Source of the DNA: Bacteroidota bacterium
GTDB lineage: Bacteria; Bacteroidota; Bacteroidia; JAHEXY01
NCBI GenBank assembly: GCA_023251875.1
Contig: JAHEXY010000001.1
Span: 682,001-746,000 of the forward strand
Direction of reading: 5' to 3'
DNA length: 64,000 nucleotides
Shown here: piece by piece, positions 28,501 to 36,437 of the stretch
How the letters are laid out: each line of letters begins with the position of its first letter
Numbering within the stretch: position 1 is the stretch's first letter
Notes under the pieces: model-generated
The model's input: only the letters and a program-made list of their open reading frames with translations
Database searches by the model: none
Told to the model about the DNA's origin: nothing
Made by a program: the position numbers and the translations under genes

Positions 28501-31500
28501 CAAAGTTTGATGTATTACTTGCCTATGTTGATTCTGAAGAAACAGATAAATTGAACAAACTATATGACTATATCGAAGACTTACCTACCGCCTCTGTAAC
28601 TTCAACGAGCACAGGCAAAAAAACTTCATTAACCACCAATGATATATGGTTAGAGGCAACAGATAAAGATGAAGATGGAAATATAGAATCATATACCATA
28701 GCTTCTAACTGTTTAAGTATCGACATACCCAAAATTGATTGCGACTGGAGCCCCTGCGATGATTTGTGGGTACTTGATAATACCGGAAAAGGTTATGCTG
28801 AAGGCGATACCAATCACGATGGGGTTGTTGACGACAATGATGATGCCACACAAAATTACGATGAAGTGGTTGCAGAACGTTTTACAGAAAATGGAGGCTA
28901 TTATGATTTTGAAAGTATGTTGTTTGATAAATGGGGCGATGATTACGGAAAAAAACTCTACCGCTACTTTTATGATAAATACGGCAACCATATTTTTGAG
29001 TCGGGAGAAACAGGCATTTTTGAATTTACCATTAAATCTGATCAGTCAAGCGGTACGGAAGACGCAAATTACAACGGTAATCGCTATTCTTATGATGAAT
29101 ACATTAGAGAAAGCGATGCACCAACATTTAGCCTTACTATTGATCCCGATGGAGAAAATGGAGAGGAGCCTCCTATGTCTCCGGATTTTATCACTTCGAT
29201 ACAGTATGCCGAATTTCAAGGTAGAACTTCGGGTGCAAAGTACAAAGCTATTACAGTAAATGATTACGGTACAAATGTTTACAATCAGCTTTTAACATTG
29301 CTATCAGTTTATTCTAATGACTATTCAATAGATATTGATAATAGCGAAACCACTAAAAGCACCATCACCATCACCACTAATTTTGCTAAACAATATCCAA
29401 CTACTGCCCATGATATTTCTATTGATGAATCATCCACTAGTGGCGTTCAAGTTCATATAAATGCAGACAGAACGGAATCAAGCAGCAGCTCCGATTTTAC
29501 CGAAGGCAATGGCGCAATCAACTGTATGCTTAATCACATGTTGTACGAAACCATAAAAGCAACTGATGGCGTTACCGATTCATCTGTATATGGCGATTGC
29601 TATGATATGTTTTCTATTTGGGAAAGCTGGGTAAATAATTATCCTGCTCTTCTTTCTTCCATAGGTTCTGAGAGTAAGATGGGGCCGGATTTTTTACAAT
29701 CCCTTGTTGATGCCTATGGTGCTATCTATTCAGGTTTTTCGAATCATGAATTTGGAGAAACTACCGAAAGTACTGGTGCTATTAGTTACGGAAATATTGA
29801 ATATGCCTATAAATCTTTTGAGTTTGATACCACAGCGGCTAATTTATCTCTTTCGGTTCGTAATTCTAATGGTGATATAGATAACCAACAATACAATTGT
29901 GCCTCACAATGGGGTATTGAACTTGATAAACCGGCTTCTAAATGGTCTAACCCTAAAGATGGCGATGCCTCACAAGACCCTACTTGGGATGAAACTACAT
30001 GTGGAGATAATGCCTGGTGGGATAAAACTACATCAAGCATTATTGCCGATGAACGTTATGAAGATGCCCAATGCCAGGCATGGAAAAACTTTTATGGTTG
30101 CTTGCAATCTGATTTTGCTGCTGCGGATAGGATTGTATATGGCGATGAAATTTTTGATGGCACAGTGGATGAGGTTCTTTTAAATAGTATTGGAGGTGCT
30201 ATTATAGAAAAAACCGAAGATTTTTTAGATAAGCGCTTAAGCGGTTTAAGCTATCGCATACAGTCTGAAAATACTAGTATTTCAAAAGGCGATGCCGATT
30301 TATATGCCGCAGATTTAATTTCGGATATGAAATCACAGCTTTCAAGCCTCGAAATTCAAAAAAGTGCGGATGACCAGTATGTAACAGGCATGGGAAATGC
30401 TTCTCAAAAAGAATTGCTGAAAAATATTTGGCAATCAAATATAGATTTTAGCATTAGCGATGATAGCCCAAAAACTTATTCCCATATTATAAAACAAGAC
30501 TATACCAAAGGCGAACTTCTTGCCAAATGGCTTAACAATGCATTTAGCGAAAGCGATGCCATTACGGTTGAAGAAATAAACAACGAATTGGACGCTTTTA
30601 CTGAAAATTATAACTTGGCCAGCGGCTATTTTGATTCCTACAAAAGCAATGGGTTAAATGTAGCAAGTACTACTACTTATACGGTATTATCCTCATCTGT
30701 AGATTTCGAATTTATTTACCGTACATCAAATGGAAGAATTATTCTTACTAATATCTCCGGAAAAACATCGTCCATTGTACTGCTTAATGCTTTGCCATCA
30801 AGCAGCACCATTACAAGGGCAGCTTGTAATTATATGTTTAGTGGTACTACCCTCAACACAAAATTAAGTGTGCTTACCAGCATACAAGCTGTAAAATATA
30901 CCCAATGCGACCCTCGCAATACTACATACATCTATAACCAAATACAAGATGCACTTACTACATCTAAACAAAAGGTGCTAAATAAATCACTAAAAAATTA
31001 TACAAAAGATTGTACCCTCAAAAAAAATATTGATGATACACTTAAAATTCGCTACCGTTTAGATTACCATTATTTTACTTTGTTTTATTACGATATGGCA
31101 GGCAATTTGGTTAAAACCGTGCCTCCTGCCGGGGTTGATACCACTACAGGAAAAGCCGCAGACAGTAGTCAAACAACTGATAAAACTAAAATTAAATACT
31201 ATCAGGCTACAAGGTCAGATGAAAAAAACCATACCCTTGCTACTACCTATGCCTATAATTCACTCGGCCAGCGCATACGCGAACAAACACCCGATGGCGG
31301 CAAAACAGAGTTTTGGTACAACAGCCTGGGGCAATTGCGCATTTCGCAAAATGCAAAACAAAAAAAAGATGGCAAATATTCCTATTTAAAATATGACGAG
31401 CTCGCCCGCCTTACTGAATCGGGAGAAAGCACCCTCGATGCTACCGGCCAAAAATTTGCCGGCAATAAAGAATATGAAGATGATGATTACCCGGCTAGTG

Positions 31501-34244
31501 CTTGTACCTACAAAACAATTATTACTTACAGCACCCCTGCAACAACCGATTTGTATTACATTGGCAAATTTAATTTGCTCGATCAAAATTACCTTCAAAA
31601 CCGTGTGAGCTATTCGCATACCGATTTCGATGGAGTTGAAAACAGTGGAGATGAAACTTATGTGTATTACAGCTACGACCCCCATGGCAATGTAGAGTGG
31701 ATGTTACAAAGCATAGCCGGTATGGGTATAAACAATTGCATTGCCTACGAATACGATTTAGTAAGTAATAAAATAACAAGGGTAAACTATAACGAAGGCC
31801 GGGCCGATCAGTTTTTTCACCGCTATACTTATGATTCCGATAACCGCATACGCACTGTTGAAACTTCGCACAATGGCGAACTATGGGACAAAGATGCCAC
31901 TTATGAATATTATGCCCACGGACCTTTAAAACGCATGTCAATTGGTGAAGATAAAATACAAGGTATAGATTATGTTTATACAATAAACGGTTGGCTAAAA
32001 GGGATAAACCACCAAGACCTAAGCTATGCCAACGACCCCGGCCATGATGGAAACACCACTTCATCTTCTTACGCCATGGATGTATTTGGCAATACCCTGG
32101 GTTATTTTGAAGGCGATTTTAAACGCAAGTACGGTTCAGATGCCTCTCCCTTTAATTCTGAATTTTCTGATGCTACATCTGCCTATTACAATTCAGGTGT
32201 AAAACAAATGGATTGGTATAGGGATATTAATCGCCCTTCGTATGGAGCAAGTACAGATACTAGCGTTGATTACCGCCCATTGTTTAATGGATGCATTACC
32301 AATAGTGTGTACAATACCAATATACCCGATGGTGATTTTACCAATAGCAAAATTGAAAATAAGGCCCAGGGCTTTAAATACAATTATGATGAATTGTATA
32401 GAATTACCCAGGCTAATTTTGATTATTATGCAGGCACATCTACTACACCTACTACTACTTGGTATAAAAAATCATTAACAGGAACAACATCTACTTACGA
32501 AGCCTATAAATCGAGCTATGGCTATGATTATAATGGTAATATTACTTCTCTAAAAAGATATGCTTATACAAGCTCTACTCCCACTCCTACAAAGTTAAAG
32601 ATGGATGATTTAACTTACAATTATACCGCCAATACCAACCAATTAAGCTATGTAAAAGATGCCATTACTGCTGCTAATTATACAGTTGATATTGACGACC
32701 AAACGGCTTACAAAACTACAGGAAATTATACCTATGATGAACTGGGCCGCTTAATTGGCGACCAAGCCGAAGGCATAACAGCCATTGAATGGACGCCATC
32801 TAATAAAGTGGACAGCGTTTCTTTTGGCCTTGGCAAACAAATAGCATTTGAATACGATGCCTTAGGCAATAAATCAATTAAAAAAGTATATACAACAAGT
32901 GCCGATACTATGCCCGATGTTACTTATTACATAAATGATACAAAGGGTAAAACCATAGCCATATATACTGATGCTGATGATGCCGATCTTTTATTAAGCG
33001 AACAACCTTTGTATGCCAATAGCAAAATAGGCGAATACAAATCTGCCAGCGGCATAAGCCCAACAGCAAGTTTAAGCTCTGAATACAAGCGAACCCTTAA
33101 CGAAAAATATTATGAAATAAATGATTACCTCGGCAATGTGCGTGCAGTAGTAACCGATATAAAAGACCCCAACACAAAAGGCGGAGGCTATACTGCCAAT
33201 GTAGTAAGTGCAAGTGATTACTACCCCTTTGGTATGGTTATGCCCGGCCGCGATTACCAAAGCAGCAGCTACCGCTATGGCTACAATGGCATGGAGCGTG
33301 ATGAAGACCTAAAAGGCAACGGCAACAGCTACGATTTTGGCGCCCGTATTCTTGACCCGAGGTTGGGTAGGTGGTTGAGTACGGATCCTTTGGATGAAAA
33401 ATTTGCAAGCATGAGCCCCTATTGTGCGTTTGCTAATAACCCGATTATGTATGTGGATAAGGACGGGAGGGAAGCAGAAAGATCTGCAGAAGAACTTTAC
33501 GAAATTACCAAAACTATTGTAGAGGTAGCTCATATAAATGTGGATTTACTCGAGTCAGTAGAGATTTCATCTGAAGCTGCTGCTGCTAAAGCAGAAATAG
33601 CTGCACGCACATTAGGTAAACCAACATTGGCCACAGTAGCAACAACAGTAGAAGATGGTGCAGTAGCTATTTCATCTGCAGCACACATATGTACAATATT
33701 AGGGATTGCAGTGTCAACAATCGATGCGGTTGGATTGGCAATGCAAGATGATTGGAATCGAGGAACTAATATAAGGGCGGCTGGTACAGGTGCTGGTTTA
33801 GCTGCAGGTTTAGTGGGATTGGTAGGTCTTAGTCCAGTGGGAGTTGCTGCTATATCTTTAGTTGGAGTTGGCGTAAGCCTGTTTGGACAACATATGGAAG
33901 AAAAAATTTTGGAAGAGCAAGCTAGATTTAGAACAACAATGTCTAATCAGAGAATTTTTATGAGATATGCGAAAATGTATATAGAAGCAGCTAAAATGTT
34001 AGATAAATCATTACAAGTTGCTTATGGTATGAAAATACAAGAGGAAAGAAATAAGCTTGAGGATATAGAACGTATGCGCAGAGATGGTTGGGGAGATGAA
34101 TTATGTGATGAATTAAAATCCACCCACGAAGCGAATATTAAAGCACTTGAAAAGGAGCGTGATGAAAACATACAAAAGGTATGGGACGCGTCAGAGAAAA
34201 AAATTGATGAGCTAAAAAAAATAACCGAAACAACAGAAAAATAG
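25533..34244 (+). CDS. Giant exported YD/RHS-repeat protein with variable C-terminal tip (polymorphic-toxin candidate)
   Basis: 2903 residues. The signal peptide ends near residue 36 (ICSHITLAQ). Residues 40-270 form a beta domain shared with the T9SS cargo at 37816-39870 (PNRQLWV, NSVCFW). A long D/G/Y-rich middle follows. YD repeats dominate from about 1850 (YDMAGNLVKTVPPAG, YNSLGQRIREQTPDGG, YTYDELGRLIGDQ). The RHS core is at about 2530-2645 (DYLGNVRAV, YNGMERDEDLKGNG, DPRLGRWLSTDPLDEKF, YVDKDGRE). The last 250 residues are a different, Lys/Glu-rich tip with a Gly/Val/Ala-rich hydrophobic stretch. I recognise no enzyme motif there. Secretion beyond Sec is unexplained. Confidence 0.88.
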   Translation: MKTNYINPACHAELSRSVLKNSIILFMVICSHITLAQTTNSGSSCPRFVTYTSSTGSAANPTTNNGSGTATTSTETDAATSGWTKMSISGTTASANAWSSSVTMPFDFYFYGALVSQFQVSYNGILSFGANTAPPTGNNATLPYSTSDALNNSVCFWDYYQLKGSNDYIYYKVKGTTPNRQLWVKWVATDMSSPKFTNNYFAFVLEEISNNVYFVDMLKGTTAKTTNTQTATLGLQYNSSYYTLQSASAALSSASTKYTDNNYYKFSYAIGSTEVDTASFTSATMVTSTAEQLIYPTQYSCLTNSISESKLHLLLNLGDDYTLGSPSATNNFEASLGVTYTLYDENCNSLYTENNTLSLSASTTAMQVEQLLLEDISAFTSTLGAAKTITDVDHIGIKISKALSTSGATTSSSISDNISLTAWLTQEYKEDVNSGDYETASLITLSTPAIDGNKVDFSWTSACELTNHYQIQVMRLYNLDEDNASDPKYVYNNKIDWDKALSIEVEDKTSISLYMAEGSGYYAWRVRPIGDYYEGGIADSRNWGLWSKHAAMADENSYFSTTASRSAFADGITINASSASKNYIFYVEQADENISWIYNRTFTEDNSIAQGMQYANGLGQLKQSQRILNEVDSVLVNQTAYDFVGRPAIQSMTAPVNQQKLGYINTLLQDENGELYDPKDFDSDERTEYFLKANGGDDEDDVPIWENCMPAYGSINDYFSDKNSDINIPNAENFPYSRTIYDKLSRPKKMSLFGAEHRMGLYDETYIDGGMQRTIRTYYSSVNDTILLKAMGNMTPADTSMYQIIRVDPNGVATAEFKTLDGRTIATAMIDAGKNELLDSVYEGNTWYTKIISSQTKMDDYSYVKEDVINFSVPEVDVYIDYSLDIKSFSANCVDYCSACDYLIELYAIREETNELKVSKTVLLNPDDYKKECLGNDATYKMDQYSFLLEDPGNYTIGRKITVNRERSDGERYKDYHAGIINDSLDVEATKFDVLLAYVDSEETDKLNKLYDYIEDLPTASVTSTSTGKKTSLTTNDIWLEATDKDEDGNIESYTIASNCLSIDIPKIDCDWSPCDDLWVLDNTGKGYAEGDTNHDGVVDDNDDATQNYDEVVAERFTENGGYYDFESMLFDKWGDDYGKKLYRYFYDKYGNHIFESGETGIFEFTIKSDQSSGTEDANYNGNRYSYDEYIRESDAPTFSLTIDPDGENGEEPPMSPDFITSIQYAEFQGRTSGAKYKAITVNDYGTNVYNQLLTLLSVYSNDYSIDIDNSETTKSTITITTNFAKQYPTTAHDISIDESSTSGVQVHINADRTESSSSSDFTEGNGAINCMLNHMLYETIKATDGVTDSSVYGDCYDMFSIWESWVNNYPALLSSIGSESKMGPDFLQSLVDAYGAIYSGFSNHEFGETTESTGAISYGNIEYAYKSFEFDTTAANLSLSVRNSNGDIDNQQYNCASQWGIELDKPASKWSNPKDGDASQDPTWDETTCGDNAWWDKTTSSIIADERYEDAQCQAWKNFYGCLQSDFAAADRIVYGDEIFDGTVDEVLLNSIGGAIIEKTEDFLDKRLSGLSYRIQSENTSISKGDADLYAADLISDMKSQLSSLEIQKSADDQYVTGMGNASQKELLKNIWQSNIDFSISDDSPKTYSHIIKQDYTKGELLAKWLNNAFSESDAITVEEINNELDAFTENYNLASGYFDSYKSNGLNVASTTTYTVLSSSVDFEFIYRTSNGRIILTNISGKTSSIVLLNALPSSSTITRAACNYMFSGTTLNTKLSVLTSIQAVKYTQCDPRNTTYIYNQIQDALTTSKQKVLNKSLKNYTKDCTLKKNIDDTLKIRYRLDYHYFTLFYYDMAGNLVKTVPPAGVDTTTGKAADSSQTTDKTKIKYYQATRSDEKNHTLATTYAYNSLGQRIREQTPDGGKTEFWYNSLGQLRISQNAKQKKDGKYSYLKYDELARLTESGESTLDATGQKFAGNKEYEDDDYPASACTYKTIITYSTPATTDLYYIGKFNLLDQNYLQNRVSYSHTDFDGVENSGDETYVYYSYDPHGNVEWMLQSIAGMGINNCIAYEYDLVSNKITRVNYNEGRADQFFHRYTYDSDNRIRTVETSHNGELWDKDATYEYYAHGPLKRMSIGEDKIQGIDYVYTINGWLKGINHQDLSYANDPGHDGNTTSSSYAMDVFGNTLGYFEGDFKRKYGSDASPFNSEFSDATSAYYNSGVKQMDWYRDINRPSYGASTDTSVDYRPLFNGCITNSVYNTNIPDGDFTNSKIENKAQGFKYNYDELYRITQANFDYYAGTSTTPTTTWYKKSLTGTTSTYEAYKSSYGYDYNGNITSLKRYAYTSSTPTPTKLKMDDLTYNYTANTNQLSYVKDAITAANYTVDIDDQTAYKTTGNYTYDELGRLIGDQAEGITAIEWTPSNKVDSVSFGLGKQIAFEYDALGNKSIKKVYTTSADTMPDVTYYINDTKGKTIAIYTDADDADLLLSEQPLYANSKIGEYKSASGISPTASLSSEYKRTLNEKYYEINDYLGNVRAVVTDIKDPNTKGGGYTANVVSASDYYPFGMVMPGRDYQSSSYRYGYNGMERDEDLKGNGNSYDFGARILDPRLGRWLSTDPLDEKFASMSPYCAFANNPIMYVDKDGREAERSAEELYEITKTIVEVAHINVDLLESVEISSEAAAAKAEIAARTLGKPTLATVATTVEDGAVAISSAAHICTILGIAVSTIDAVGLAMQDDWNRGTNIRAAGTGAGLAAGLVGLVGLSPVGVAAISLVGVGVSLFGQHMEEKILEEQARFRTTMSNQRIFMRYAKMYIEAAKMLDKSLQVAYGMKIQEERNKLEDIERMRRDGWGDELCDELKSTHEANIKALEKERDENIQKVWDASEKKIDELKKITETTEK
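25563..25587. repeat. CACGCTGAGCTAAGTCGAAGCG palindromic repeat in the leader of the RHS gene
   Basis: ACGCT-GAGCTAAGTCGA-AGCGT is an imperfect palindrome translated in frame as HAELSRSV, a leader often produced by this repeat type in Bacteroidota proteins. It lies between the start codon and the hydrophobic core of the signal peptide. Confidence 0.75.
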
Positions 34245-34313
34245 GGGGCACATTTATTTCCCCGGCTGGCGAGGAGTGCGATGGTTGCCGGTTGGGATTT
34301 TGAGCAAGGGTTT

Positions 34314-34348
34314 GTGTGTAAGCTAATCCCAAGCTAATAAAATTGCAT
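34314..34348. repeat. 35-bp direct repeat, left copy, flanking the DUF4160/DUF2442 cassette
   Basis: The stretch begins GTGTGTAAGCTAATCCCAAG and matches 35011-35045 at 34 of 35 positions. Weaker similarity continues upstream (CTGGC...GGTTGG) and downstream (TTGTAATGCT). It lies just after the RHS stop codon. Confidence 0.9.
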
Positions 34349-34382
34349 TTGTAATGCTGTAAATTATGTAAGGTAAAGGTGG

Positions 34383-34390
34383 TATATTTG
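34383..34390 (+). promoter_or_regulatory. Possible -7 box (TATATTTG) for the DUF4160 gene
   Basis: TATATTTG fits the Bacteroidota -7 consensus TAnnTTTG and lies 24 bases before the ATG at 34415. No convincing -33 element is seen at the right spacing. Confidence 0.4.
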
Positions 34391-34414
34391 TTATTAAATT
34401 GAATATACACAGGT

Positions 34415-34654
34415 ATGCCTACTATTTTTCTTATCAAAGGTTATCGGTTCTTTTTTTTCTCTGCGGATAGAGATGAGCCGCCACATGTTCATATTAAGAA
34501 GGGTGATGGAGATGGCAAAGTGTGGTTGGTTCCAGAAATTAAGCCTGAATATTTTTTTAAATATAAAGCTCAAGAAGAAAAAGAAATATTGAAAATTATT
34601 ACTGAAAATAAAAACACATTAATTTCTAAATGGTATGAGTACTTTGAAAAATAA
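34415..34654 (+). CDS. DUF4160 family protein
   Basis: A 79-residue protein of the DUF4160 family. It has the typical MPTIFLIKGYRFFFFSADRD start and the EPPHVHIKKGDGDGKVWL motif. This family is almost always paired with a DUF2442 gene, as here, and the pair is predicted to be a toxin-antitoxin module. It directly follows the RHS gene inside a cassette bounded by 35-bp direct repeats, so an immunity or orphan-module role can also be considered. The frame overlaps the next gene by 20 bases. Confidence 0.85.
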   Translation: MPTIFLIKGYRFFFFSADRDEPPHVHIKKGDGDGKVWLVPEIKPEYFFKYKAQEEKEILKIITENKNTLISKWYEYFEK

Positions 34655-34952
34655 AAAATGGGAATTAGACGTCATTGACAAAATGATTTTTGAAGATGGT
34701 CTAGGCATAGAGGCTATTTACTTTAATAAAAAGCTCGATCTAATGATAGTTTTATTAAATAACAAGAGAATCATTACGAAACATATTTCTACTTATTCAT
34801 TATTAGCCAAAGCATCTGAGAAAGACCTACTACTTTATAAAATAAGTAGAACTGGTATCCATTGGCCTAAATTAGATGAGGATATAAGTTTAAGAAGTTT
34901 TCTGAAATCGGAAATACTTAATGCCATTCAATCAATGGCAATAGCAGCATAA
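34635..34952 (+). CDS. DUF2442 domain protein
   Basis: 105 residues. The first part (KWELDVIDKMIFEDG...LMIVLLNNKRI) and the end GIHWPKLDEDISLRSFL match DUF2442, whose hallmark is W(P/E)-x-L-D-D-I/EDIS near the C-terminus. It overlaps the DUF4160 gene by 20 bases, so the two are translationally coupled. The function is predicted only by pairing, as the partner of DUF4160 in a putative toxin-antitoxin pair. A direct repeat follows 58 bases later. Confidence 0.85.
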   Translation: MSTLKNKKWELDVIDKMIFEDGLGIEAIYFNKKLDLMIVLLNNKRIITKHISTYSLLAKASEKDLLLYKISRTGIHWPKLDEDISLRSFLKSEILNAIQSMAIAA

Positions 34953-35010
34953 TACCTAACTGGCTTAGATGTTCGCGCGTACGCTGGTTGGTGATTTTGT
35001 GTGAAGGCAG

Positions 35011-35045
35011 GTGTGTAGGCTAATCCCAAGCTAATAAAATTGCAT
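35011..35045. repeat. 35-bp direct repeat, right copy
   Basis: It starts GTGTGTAGGCTAATCCCAAG and matches 34314-34348 with one mismatch. Together the copies enclose the DUF4160/DUF2442 pair in a unit of about 697 bases. Confidence 0.9.
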
Positions 35046-35171
35046 CCCGCCAAAAGGCTGGACAGGTTTGTAATGCTTTTATAAATGTTATCTAATCTGT
35101 TATAAGATACTTTTTTCTTACTTTTTCTTAACATTATTTCAATTATTGCTGTTCATGGGCAAAAATGATAA

Positions 35172-35408
35172 GTTAAGTTTATTAAGAAAATATTATTAGG
35201 GCGTAGCGATGCCAATAATAGTTTCAATGATCTTTGTACTTTATTGAAACAATTAGGCTTTGAAGTTCGTATAAAAGGGAGTCATCATATTTTCAGAAAA
35301 GAAGGAATTGTTGAAAAAGTAAATTTGCCAAAAGATGGAAGTAAGGCTAAGGTTTATCAAGTAAGACAAATAAGAAACATTATAATAAAATATCAATTAG
35401 GAGGGTAA
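35172..35408 (+). CDS. hicA: HicA-family toxin, start codon missing or frameshifted
   Basis: The open frame encodes KFIKKILLGRSDANNSFNDL, then LLKQLGFEVRIKGSHHIF and a Lys-rich end, YQVRQIRNIIIKYQLGG. This is the double-stranded-RNA-binding-like HicA fold, with the catalytic His in GSHH. The frame opens with GTT (35172) just after an in-frame TAA, and no ATG, GTG or TTG precedes KFIKKIL. An ATG at 35165 is one base out of phase; removing one T from AGTTAAG would give MISKFIKKIL. The first in-frame alternative start is TTG at 35244, leaving only 54 residues. It ends 4 bases before hicB. Confidence 0.6.
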   Translation, partial: VKFIKKILLGRSDANNSFNDLCTLLKQLGFEVRIKGSHHIFRKEGIVEKVNLPKDGSKAKVYQVRQIRNIIIKYQLGG

Positions 35409-35412
35409 AAAA

Positions 35413-35625
35413 ATGCATAAATACGAAATTATCATTTATTGGGAAAGGCAAGATGATATATACATAGCAGAAGCACCTGAATTAGCAGGTTGTAAAGCTC
35501 ATGGCAAAAATTATGATGAAGCACTTGCTAATATTAAAGATGCAATAGCGTTGTGGATTGAAACTGCAAATGAATTTGGTGATTATATTCCTGAAGCTAA
35601 GGGAGCAAAGTTGAGATACGCCTAA
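35413..35625 (+). CDS. hicB: HicB-family antitoxin
   Basis: 70 residues: YEIIIYWERQDDIYIAEAPE, then LAGCKAHGKNYDEALANIKD and AIALWIETANEFGD. This is the partial RNase H-like fold of HicB antitoxins, without the C-terminal DNA-binding domain of longer forms. GGAGGG lies just upstream of its ATG, a strong Shine-Dalgarno sequence for a Bacteroidota gene. It follows hicA by 4 bases. If hicA is dead, this antitoxin is an orphan. Confidence 0.9.
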   Translation: MHKYEIIIYWERQDDIYIAEAPELAGCKAHGKNYDEALANIKDAIALWIETANEFGDYIPEAKGAKLRYA

Positions 35626-35663
35626 ACTTTTTTCCCATTTAGAGGAACACCCTGTATTAAAAA

Positions 35664-36359
35664 TTACCCTACCAAAAACACCACAGGTCGTTTATGCAAA
35701 TCAGGATTTGTTTGCCTCCATTTGGCAACTGATTTAGTAATGATTACTTCGGTAGCAAGCGTAATATCTGCAGCAATGCAAACCAAAGTATTGGGATTGC
35801 AATTTTCAAGAATACTTTCAAATAAATGGTTGTTGCGATAAGGTGTTTCAATAAAAATTTGTGTTTGTTTTAAGCGCTGCGCATTTTCTTCTAATTGTTT
35901 TATTTTTTTTATGCGATCAGCTTTTTCAACCGGTAAGTATCCGTGAAAGCAAAAATTTTGTCCGTTCATACCTGATGCCATTAAAGCTAAAATAATAGAA
36001 GAAGGCCCAACTAATGGAATTACTTTTATGCCTTGTTCATGCGCTAGTTTTACCAATAAAGCTCCTGGATCTGCAACAGCAGGGCAACCTGCTTCTGAAA
36101 TAATACCAATATTTTTTCCTTCTTTTGCCGGTTGTAAAAGAGCAGGAATTTCTTCAGGCTTTGTATGTTCATTGAGTTCAGTAAAATGAAGCTCATCAAT
36201 ACTTTTTTTAATATCTAATTTTCGTAAATACCTACGGGCCGAACGCAAATCTTCTACAACATAATAATCAATTGAATTTATTAGCTCCTTTATTTGAGTT
36301 GGAATAACTGCATCAATGGATGAATCGCCTAGGGTATTTGGGATTAAATAAAGAGACAT
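35664..36359 (-). CDS. SAM-dependent tetrapyrrole-methylase-fold methyltransferase (RsmI-like)
   Basis: 231 residues, cytosolic. LYLIPNTLGD at the start, VEDLRSARRYLRKL at about 35, IISEAGCPAVADPGALLVK near 90 and VGPSSIILALMASGMNGQNF near 118 form the tetrapyrrole methylase fold as used in RsmI, the 16S rRNA C1402 2'-O-methyltransferase. It is shorter than RsmI (about 280 residues) and belongs to a Bacteroidota branch of that family, so the rRNA target is likely but not certain. It lies downstream of the T9SS Plug gene with a 78-base gap. Confidence 0.85.
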   Translation of the reverse strand: MSLYLIPNTLGDSSIDAVIPTQIKELINSIDYYVVEDLRSARRYLRKLDIKKSIDELHFTELNEHTKPEEIPALLQPAKEGKNIGIISEAGCPAVADPGALLVKLAHEQGIKVIPLVGPSSIILALMASGMNGQNFCFHGYLPVEKADRIKKIKQLEENAQRLKQTQIFIETPYRNNHLFESILENCNPNTLVCIAADITLATEVIITKSVAKWRQTNPDLHKRPVVFLVG

Positions 36360-36437
36360 CGAATAGTGTTAAGTTTTCCCATTTTGGGTAAAATCGTTAA
36401 TTAATAATTTATGTTTACTGCTTATACATTTCTAAAA

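Noticed and set aside
28735-29259. 174-codon open frame overlapping the RHS gene in another frame
   Set aside because: Met/Ile-rich low-information product inside a long continuous domain-bearing frame.
31570-32064. 164-codon open frame antisense to the RHS gene
   Set aside because: It lies wholly opposite strong YD-repeat coding sequence and its product is Cys/His-rich without domain or signal. It is a shadow of biased codon use.
36370-36396. Hairpin TTTTCCCATTTTGGGTAAAA as terminator between Plug and RsmI-like genes
   Set aside because: Short stem with a bulge and no U-run on the coding strand; too weak to call.
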